NCBI GenBank assembly: GCA_002389055.1
Contig: DGNT01000216.1
Span: 1 to 47,055 of the forward strand
Direction of reading: 5' to 3'
Source: Alcanivorax sp. UBA4485
GTDB taxonomy: Bacteria > Pseudomonadota > Gammaproteobacteria > Pseudomonadales > Alcanivoracaceae
Length of the DNA: 47,055 nucleotides
Numbering within the stretch: position 1 is the stretch's first letter; each line of letters opens with the position of its first letter. Below the pieces are notes generated by a model. That model ran no database searches, was not told where the DNA came from, and saw only the letters and a program-made list of their open reading frames with translations. A program made the position numbers and the translations under genes. Shown here piece by piece: positions 41,782 to 47,055 of this stretch.

Positions 41782-43050
41782 ATGCCCGAGCACACTCCTT
41801 CCGCTTTTCTGGCCGGCGCCGGAACGGACACCTGGACGTTATGGCTGAACATCATGGCCACCGGCGCCGCCATGGCATTGCTGGTGCTGCTGAGCGTGTT
41901 CACCCTGGCGCTGTACCTGTACCGCGACCGGGAGGCATCGGCGGCGCTGCATTTCACGCTGGCCAATCTGTTCGCCACGGTGTACATCACCGGCGACCTG
42001 GTGTCCCGGATCGACGCCCTGGTCGGCAACGTGGACGGTGTCATGCCACCCTACCGGCTGGCTCTGGGCGCGGTGGTCATGGGGCTCGCCGCGCTACTCT
42101 GCTTCCACCGGGTGTTGAGCCGCCGCCGCGAGCCGCGCTGGCGGCTGGCGGGCATCTACGCCGTGGGCGCCCTGCTGGCGGGATTGATCTGGGTGGACCA
42201 CCCGGCGCTGATCATCGCCAGCGACCAGGCCACGATTCGCGGCACCCAGGTGTTCGCCGACTACGGCGCCGCCGGGGCGCCGTTTTTCGCGCTCTGCATG
42301 GTACTGGTGACGCTGATCAACTGGCGAATGCTGAGCCGGGCAAGACGGGCCGGCGGCTCCCTGGCCTGGTGGCTGACGGTGATCGGCTTTGCGCTGGTGT
42401 TCCTGACCGGGGTGCACGATACGCTGCGCGAGCTGGGCCTGGAGTTGCTGCCGCTGAGCACCCTGACACCGGGTTTCGTGGTATTCCAACTGGCGGCGCT
42501 GGCGGCCATGGTGATTCACTATTCCCGCACGCTCAGCGAACGCACCGAAACCGACCATCAACTGCGGCGGCTGGCGGACAAAGCCACCCGCGATCCGCTG
42601 TCCGGGCTGTTCAACCGGGCGTTCCTGGAAAACCATCTGGACAACCTGGGCAACAATGCCCGCGGCGGCTTGCTGTTCATCGACCTGGATCACTTCAAGG
42701 TGGTCAACGACCGCTTCGGGCACGCCCGGGGCGACGCGCTGCTGCGCGCCGTGGCGCAGCGCATCGACGACACCATGCGCGACGGCGATATCGCCTGCCG
42801 CTGGGGCGGCGACGAATTCGTGGTCTATCTGGCGGACGCCAACCCGGACGCGGCGGACTCTATTGCCCGGCGGCTGCTGGACGCCTTCCAGCGGATCGCA
42901 CCGGGGGAACAGGATTTGCCACGTATCGGCGCCAGCATGGGCTTCGCCGAGCTCACCGACAGCGACTGGCGGCGCACCCTGCGGCGCGCCGATCAGGCGC
43001 TGTACCAGGCCAAGGACCAGGGCCGGGGCGGCGTCGCCATCGCCTCCTGA
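41782..43050 (+). CDS. Membrane diguanylate cyclase (GGDEF)
   Basis: A 422-residue paralogue of the preceding gene, colinear over its full length (TWTLWLNIMATGA… versus TWALWAKIMGAGA…). N-terminal membrane sensor of about seven helices, then a GGDEF domain with FIDLDHFKVVND (Asp 301), GGDEF at 342–346 and I-site R-D-G-D. All residues for c-di-GMP synthesis are present, with probable product inhibition. The two genes are separated by 94 bases and arose by tandem duplication. The membrane domain has no family I recognise. Confidence 0.88.
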   Translation: MPEHTPSAFLAGAGTDTWTLWLNIMATGAAMALLVLLSVFTLALYLYRDREASAALHFTLANLFATVYITGDLVSRIDALVGNVDGVMPPYRLALGAVVMGLAALLCFHRVLSRRREPRWRLAGIYAVGALLAGLIWVDHPALIIASDQATIRGTQVFADYGAAGAPFFALCMVLVTLINWRMLSRARRAGGSLAWWLTVIGFALVFLTGVHDTLRELGLELLPLSTLTPGFVVFQLAALAAMVIHYSRTLSERTETDHQLRRLADKATRDPLSGLFNRAFLENHLDNLGNNARGGLLFIDLDHFKVVNDRFGHARGDALLRAVAQRIDDTMRDGDIACRWGGDEFVVYLADANPDAADSIARRLLDAFQRIAPGEQDLPRIGASMGFAELTDSDWRRTLRRADQALYQAKDQGRGGVAIAS

Positions 43051-43092
43051 CGTCAGCTGTGCTGCCGGCGCCAGCCCCGCCAGAGCAGCCCC

Positions 43093-43125
43093 ACACCACC
43101 AGTCCGCACCCGCCGCAGGTGGTGT
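43093..43125. terminator. Weak hairpin between GGDEF gene and panB
   Basis: ACACCACC / GGTGGTGT with a 17-base loop, in the 140-base gap between convergent genes. No T-run; a possible terminator only. Confidence 0.25.
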
Positions 43126-43190
43126 CCCCGGTGCCGCACGGGCGCTCGCATTTGGGGCCTTGCATGACGGACCGCAAGGCGTCGCCTCCT

Positions 43191-44012
43191 TTACTTCTTC
43201 ATGCCGAAGCAGTGTTCATCACCGGGGAAGTCACCGCCACGCACCTCGCGCTCGTAGTCGGCGAACACCGTTTTTATCTGCGCGCTGAGATCCACATAGC
43301 GCTTGGCGAACTTGGGCGTGTAGTCGGAGAACAACCCGAGAATATCCTCGGTGACCAGCACCTGCCCGTCGCAGGCCCGGGAGGCGCCGATGCCAATGGT
43401 GGGAATGGCTACCGCCTCGGTGATGGCGCGGGCGGCGCTTTCGAACACGCCCTCCACCAGCAACGAGAACGCACCGGCCGCCTGGAAGGCGCGGGCCTCC
43501 TCCAGAAGGCGCCCGGTGGCGGCGTCGTCACGGCCCTGGGCGCGGAAACCACCCTGGGCGTTGGCGTGCTGGGGACGCAGGCCGATGTGCGGCATCACCG
43601 GAATACCCCGCTCGACCAGAAAGGTCACGGTGTCCACCAGTTCCAGGCCGCCCTCCATTTTCACCGCCTGGGCGCCACTTTCCACCAGCACCCGGGCGGC
43701 GTTGCGGTAGGCCTGCTGCCGGCTCTCCTGGTAACTGCCGAACGGCATGTCCACGACCACGCAGGCGGAAGCCGCGCCGCGGGTCACGGCGGCGCCGTGC
43801 TGGATCATCATGTCCAGGGTCACCGGCAGAGTGGAATCGAACCCGTAGGCGACCATACCAGTGGAATCGCCGACGATGATCAGGTCCACATAGGGGTCCA
43901 TCAGTGCCGCCATGGGTTTGGTGTAGGCGGTCAGCGAAACGATGCTTCCCGGGCCCTTCATGGCGCGGATCTTGGTGGTGGTGATCTTTGTGTTGGACGT
44001 ATGGGTGCTCAT
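43191..44012 (-). CDS. panB: 3-methyl-2-oxobutanoate hydroxymethyltransferase
   Basis: A 273-residue TIM-barrel enzyme that makes ketopantoate from α-ketoisovalerate and methylene-THF, the first step of pantothenate synthesis. Signatures: SLTAYTKPMAALMD, IIVGDSTGMVAYG (Mg-binding Asp), VVVDMPFGSYQ, and MPHIGLRPQHANAQGG. The normally following panC is not on the left, where the convergent GGDEF gene lies. ATG start. It sits 90 bases downstream of ribD. Confidence 0.94.
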   Translation of the reverse strand: MSTHTSNTKITTTKIRAMKGPGSIVSLTAYTKPMAALMDPYVDLIIVGDSTGMVAYGFDSTLPVTLDMMIQHGAAVTRGAASACVVVDMPFGSYQESRQQAYRNAARVLVESGAQAVKMEGGLELVDTVTFLVERGIPVMPHIGLRPQHANAQGGFRAQGRDDAATGRLLEEARAFQAAGAFSLLVEGVFESAARAITEAVAIPTIGIGASRACDGQVLVTEDILGLFSDYTPKFAKRYVDLSAQIKTVFADYEREVRGGDFPGDEHCFGMKK

Positions 44013-44102
44013 GCAGGCTCCTCCCGGCCGGTTACCGATCCCCGCTTTTAAAGGGTTCGCCGGCGCCGTGCAAGTCCCGGAGGCCGGTTCCAGCGGGCCG
44101 TT

Positions 44103-45287
44103 CTAAACGGGCGCCAGGGTCAGGCGGAGGTCGTCGCCGACACGGCGCAGGTCGCGCCATTGCAGGCGGACCTGCTGGTCCATGCGCTCGAACGGCAGGT
44201 CCAGCAGACCGCGGGCATCGGCGCCCAGCAGGGTGGGCGCCAGATAGACGATCAGCTCGTCGAACAGCGCCTCGCGGACGAAGGCGCCGGCCAGGGTGGC
44301 GCCGCATTCCACCAGCACTTCGTTGCATTCGCGGCGGGTCAGCTCGGCGATCACCGCGTGCAGGTCGAGGCCGCGCTGCTCCGCGCGGGCGGTCGCGGCG
44401 GGCTCGGCGGAATCGCTGGCGGCGCGGGCGCGGGGCAGCGCCAGCAGCTCGGCGCCGGCGTGTTCCAGCGCCCGGCGGCGGTCGTCCGGGGCGGCGCCCG
44501 GCTGGTCGGCGTGGGCGATCAGGCAGGGGCCGTCGGCGGTGACCACCGGGCTGTCCACCGGGGTGCGCAAGGCCGGGTCCAGGATCACCCGCAGCGGCGC
44601 GCGGACCGGGCCGTCGGCGTACTCGCCATGGCGCCATTGCTCCGGGCGCACGGTGTAGGAGGGCCGGTCCGCCAGCACCGTGCCGATGCCGGTGACGATG
44701 GCGCTGCTGCGCGCGCGCAGCCGCTGCACGTCCTCGCGCGCCTCGGGACCGGTGATCCACTGGGATTCGCCGCTGGCCATGGCGGTGCGGCCGTCCAGGC
44801 TGGCGGCGGCCTTGATGCGGATCAGCGGCCGCCCCTGGCTCATGCGCAGCACGAAGCCCGGATTCAGGGCGCGGGCGTCCGCCTCCTGGAGACCGGTGTC
44901 GACCTGAATACCGGCGTCGCGGAGCCGTTGCAGGCCGCTGCCGGCCACCTGGGGGTTGGGGTCCTGCATGGCCGCCACCACCCGTGCCACCCCGGCGTCG
45001 ATCAGGGCATCCGCGCAGGGGCCGGTGCGGCCGGTGTGCGAGCAAGGCTCCAGGGTGACGTAGGCGGTGGCGCCGCGGGCGTGCTCACCGGCGGTGGCCA
45101 GGGCGTTGCGCTCCGCGTGGGGCTCGCCGGCGCGGGCGTGGAAGCCCTCGGCGATGATCAGGCCGTCATGGGCCAGCACGCAGCCGACGCGCGGGTTGGG
45201 GTCGGTGGTGTAGAGCGCGCGCCGGGCCAGCTCCAGGGCCCGGGCCATGCACTGATGATCGAAATCGCTGAACCGCCCGGCGCTCAT
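44103..45287 (-). CDS. ribD: Bifunctional riboflavin deaminase/reductase
   Basis: A 394-residue enzyme catalysing the second and third steps of riboflavin synthesis. N-terminal zinc deaminase: HAERNAL (His/Glu) and EPCSHTGRTGPCADAL (Cys pair). C-terminal reductase domain: KAAASLDGRTAMASGESQW and NEVLVECGATLAGAF. Length is a little above usual because of an Ala-rich linker near residues 285–305. The start overlaps the nrdR end by 4 bases. The next gene on its strand should be ribE, but here it is panB. Confidence 0.94.
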   Translation of the reverse strand: MSAGRFSDFDHQCMARALELARRALYTTDPNPRVGCVLAHDGLIIAEGFHARAGEPHAERNALATAGEHARGATAYVTLEPCSHTGRTGPCADALIDAGVARVVAAMQDPNPQVAGSGLQRLRDAGIQVDTGLQEADARALNPGFVLRMSQGRPLIRIKAAASLDGRTAMASGESQWITGPEAREDVQRLRARSSAIVTGIGTVLADRPSYTVRPEQWRHGEYADGPVRAPLRVILDPALRTPVDSPVVTADGPCLIAHADQPGAAPDDRRRALEHAGAELLALPRARAASDSAEPAATARAEQRGLDLHAVIAELTRRECNEVLVECGATLAGAFVREALFDELIVYLAPTLLGADARGLLDLPFERMDQQVRLQWRDLRRVGDDLRLTLAPV

Positions 45288-45778
45288 TGCTGCGGGGTAT
45301 CGTCGTCTTGCGGTTCGCCGCCGCCGGCGCGGCCGCGCAGGCGGTCCACCTCGGCGGCGAATTCGGAAATGTCCTGGAAGCTGCGGTAGACCGAGGCGAA
45401 GCGCACATAGGCCACATCGTCCAGCTGCTGCAGCGCCTCCATCACGAAGCCACCCACCTGCCGGGCCGGCACTTCCCGCTCGCCGGTGGCGCGCAGACGG
45501 TGACAGAGCCGGCTGATCGCCGCTTCCAGGTCCTCGACGCTCACCGGCCGCTTCTCCAGGGCGCGCAGCATGCCGGCGCGCAGCTTCTGCTCGTTGAACG
45601 GCTCGCGGGTGCCGTCGGACTTGATCACCCGGGGCATCACCAGCTCGGCGGTCTCGAAGGTGGTGAAACGCTCGTTACAGCTCAGGCACTCCCGGCGCCG
45701 GCGCACCTGCCCGCCGTCCGCGACCAGACGCGAGTCGATCACCTTGGTGTCTTGGGCAGCGCAGAACGGACAAAACAT
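45284..45778 (-). CDS. nrdR: Transcriptional repressor NrdR
   Basis: A 164-residue zinc-ribbon/ATP-cone repressor of ribonucleotide reductase genes. The Cys4 ribbon is at 3, 6, 31, 34 (MFCPFC and RECLSCNERF). The ATP-cone spans about residues 48–138. It acts by binding dATP/ATP and NrdR boxes. Overlaps ribD by 4 bases. ATG start. Confidence 0.95.
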   Translation of the reverse strand: MFCPFCAAQDTKVIDSRLVADGGQVRRRRECLSCNERFTTFETAELVMPRVIKSDGTREPFNEQKLRAGMLRALEKRPVSVEDLEAAISRLCHRLRATGEREVPARQVGGFVMEALQQLDDVAYVRFASVYRSFQDISEFAAEVDRLRGRAGGGEPQDDDTPQQ

Positions 45779-45787
45779 GAGAGGACC

Positions 45788-45818
45788 AGTTGATAGTTGA
45801 TAATTGACAGTTGATAGC
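45788..45818. repeat. Left inverted repeat flanking the four-helix-bundle gene
   Basis: Thirty-one bases built of AGTTGATAGTTGA-like words. It matches the reverse complement of 46219–46249 in 26 of 31 positions; several of the five differences would still pair as G·U in RNA. Confidence 0.75.
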
Positions 45819-45838
45819 TAAAAGATCAACAACCCGGG

Positions 45839-46195
45839 TTATCTGCGGCGCTTGGTGGTTCGGATAATCGCCGTCAGGATTTTCAGGAGCTCTTCGGTAT
45901 CGGCCATCATAGACTGACCGTGCACGGAATCTAAATACCCGGACTCCGTCAGTAAATCCAGCCAATACGCCGTTTCACTGGCTTCTTTAAGAGCGATCGA
46001 TAGCTTGTGAACGAAATCAGCCCGGCTCTCCGCCTGCTCCGCCTCGCGGATCAAAGCCCCAATCGCCGTACCACTGCGCAGCAACTGCCTGCTCAGCACA
46101 TACTCCCGATCCCGCTCCTGGAGGAACCGGCAGAGTTTCACCACCCGCAACGCAAAAGCGCGGGATTTCTCCCGCGCTACAAATTTTCCCGTCAT
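45839..46195 (-). CDS. Four-helix-bundle protein (23S rRNA IVS / S23 type)
   Basis: A 118-residue protein of the four-helix-bundle family related to proteins encoded in intervening sequences of 23S rRNA genes and to the diversity-generating-retroelement accessory Avd. Typical family stretches are visible: YVLSRQLLRSGTAIGALIREAEQAE and KLSIALKEASETAYWLDLL (each shown in part here). ATG follows AAGCGAGGCGTCAGGG. It sits between nrdR and glyA, which are otherwise neighbours in related genomes, and is flanked on both sides by inverted repeats. It therefore looks like an inserted mobile unit. Function unknown. Confidence 0.8.
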   Translation of the reverse strand: MTGKFVAREKSRAFALRVVKLCRFLQERDREYVLSRQLLRSGTAIGALIREAEQAESRADFVHKLSIALKEASETAYWLDLLTESGYLDSVHGQSMMADTEELLKILTAIIRTTKRRR

Positions 46196-46218
46196 CCCTG
46201 ACGCCTCGCTTTGTTTTC

Positions 46219-46249
46219 GCTGTCAACTATCCACTGTCAACTATCAACT
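46219..46249. repeat. Right inverted repeat flanking the four-helix-bundle gene
   Basis: GCTGTCAACTATCCACTG then TCAACTATCAACT, the partner of 45788–45818. Together they would fold the transcript into a long stem with the gene in the loop, like an IVS processed by RNase III. Confidence 0.75.
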
Positions 46250-46255
46250 CATCGC

Positions 46256-47055
46256 TTATTGCTCATAAACCGGCAAACGCTTACAGATCTCGCTGACTTT
46301 GCCGCGCACTTCGTCGATCACCGCCTCGTCGCCCATGTTGTCGAGGATGTCGCAGATCCAGCCGGCCAGTTCGGTGGCGTCGGCTTCATTGAAGCCGCGG
46401 CGGGTGATGGCCGGGGAGCCGATGCGCAGGCCAGAGGTGACGAAGGGCGAGCGCGGGTCGTTGGGCACGGCGTTCTTGTTGACGGTGATGTGGGCGCGGC
46501 CCAGAGCGGCGTCCGCGTCCTTGCCGGTGATGTCCTGCTTGACCAGGCTGAGCAGGAACAGGTGGTTTTCGGTGCCGTTGGAGACCACGTCGAAGCCCCG
46601 CTCGATGAACACCTTGGCCATCGCCTGGGCGTTCTTCACCACCTGCTGCTGGTAGGTCTTGAAGGACGGCTCCATGGCTTCCTTGAAGCAGATCGCCTTG
46701 GCGGCGATGACGTGCTCCAGGGGGCCGCCCTGGCCGCCGGGGAAGACGGCGGAGTTGATCTTCTTCTGCAGGTCGTCGTTGGCCTTGCCCATGATCAGGC
46801 CACCGCGCGGGCCACCCAGGGTCTTGTGGGTGGTGGTGGTGGTGATGTCGGCGATGCCCACCGGGCTGGGGTAGACGCCGGCAGCGACCAGGCCGGCCAC
46901 GTGGGCCATGTCCACCAGCAGAATGGCGCCCACTTCGTCGGCGATGTCACGGAAGCGCTGCCAGTCGACGATCTGCGAGTAAGCGGAGAAGCCGGCCACG
47001 ATCATCTTCGGCTGGTGCTCGCGGGCCAGCTTCTCCACCTGGTCGTAGTCGATCA
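46256..47055 (-). CDS. glyA: Serine hydroxymethyltransferase (3' part; start outside window)
   Basis: The C-terminal 265 or so residues of the PLP enzyme that interconverts serine and glycine with tetrahydrofolate. The PLP Lys lies in TTTTHKTLGGPRGG, and the C-terminal end GFNEADATELAGW is also typical. The open frame continues to the window edge (upstream IDYDQVEKLA), so the gene is truncated only by the window. It is the first of the glyA-nrdR-ribD group on the minus strand. Confidence 0.96.
   Translation of the reverse strand, partial: IDYDQVEKLAREHQPKMIVAGFSAYSQIVDWQRFRDIADEVGAILLVDMAHVAGLVAAGVYPSPVGIADITTTTTHKTLGGPRGGLIMGKANDDLQKKINSAVFPGGQGGPLEHVIAAKAICFKEAMEPSFKTYQQQVVKNAQAMAKVFIERGFDVVSNGTENHLFLLSLVKQDITGKDADAALGRAHITVNKNAVPNDPRSPFVTSGLRIGSPAITRRGFNEADATELAGWICDILDNMGDEAVIDEVRGKVSEICKRLPVYEQ

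Overview
The window looks like a chromosomal segment of a GC-rich gammaproteobacterium. The glyA–nrdR–ribD order, the complete paa (phenylacetyl-CoA) machinery and the gene style resemble the Alcanivorax/Alloalcanivorax or marine Pseudomonas-like group. That placement is inferred from gene content and not from a comparison. No rRNA, tRNA or CRISPR array was seen.

Layout from left to right. (1) At 75–737 is riboflavin synthase (ribE). It is followed by small housekeeping or redox genes (transglutaminase-like, tautomerase, GFA, nitroreductase, nitronate monooxygenase, TetR, azoreductase, LysR, YnfA, DUF2834) up to about 7.3 kb. (2) At 7.4–16.4 kb is the first phenylacetate block: paaK, paaI, paaG and paaX on the minus strand, then a five-gene LIV-type ABC importer on the plus strand. 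(3) At 16.5–26.3 kb are exported lipoprotein hydrolases (a 5'-nucleotidase/NadN-like enzyme, a YtcJ-like amidohydrolase, a tannase/feruloyl-esterase-like enzyme), an AraC regulator, three glyoxalase-fold proteins, a glutathione S-transferase and a LysR regulator. (4) At 26.5–34.0 kb is a defence island, strikingly AT-rich from about 28.2 kb. It holds a truncated rhuM, an orphan winged-helix/nucleotidyltransferase regulator with an array of CCCAT operators, and a decayed AbiEi-like fragment. Next come a C5-methyltransferase with a NotI-family endonuclease, a SymE-like toxin gene, and a Hachiman pair (hamA/hamB). (5) At 34.0–40.1 kb is the second phenylacetate block, paaABCDE-paaZ. (6) At 40.4–43.1 kb are two tandem membrane GGDEF paralogues, one lacking a metal-binding Asp. 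(7) At 43.2–47.1 kb are panB, ribD, nrdR, an IVS-like four-helix-bundle gene flanked by inverted repeats, and the 3' part of glyA.

How it fits together: PaaK activates phenylacetate to its CoA ester. PaaABC(D)E epoxidises the ring, PaaG isomerises the epoxide to oxepin-CoA, PaaZ opens and oxidises the ring, PaaI hydrolyses dead-end thioesters, and PaaX probably represses both blocks. A shared TATGACACA-like motif lies in the paaG, paaA, paaX and ABC-importer promoter regions. This ties the importer to the regulon and suggests it takes up an aromatic acid. The β-oxidation-like genes paaF, paaH and paaJ are not in the window.

Two architectural points stand out. The riboflavin genes ribD and ribE, normally adjacent, sit at opposite ends of the window and are separated by about 43 kb of mostly accessory genes. 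The defence island lies between the two halves of the phenylacetate system.
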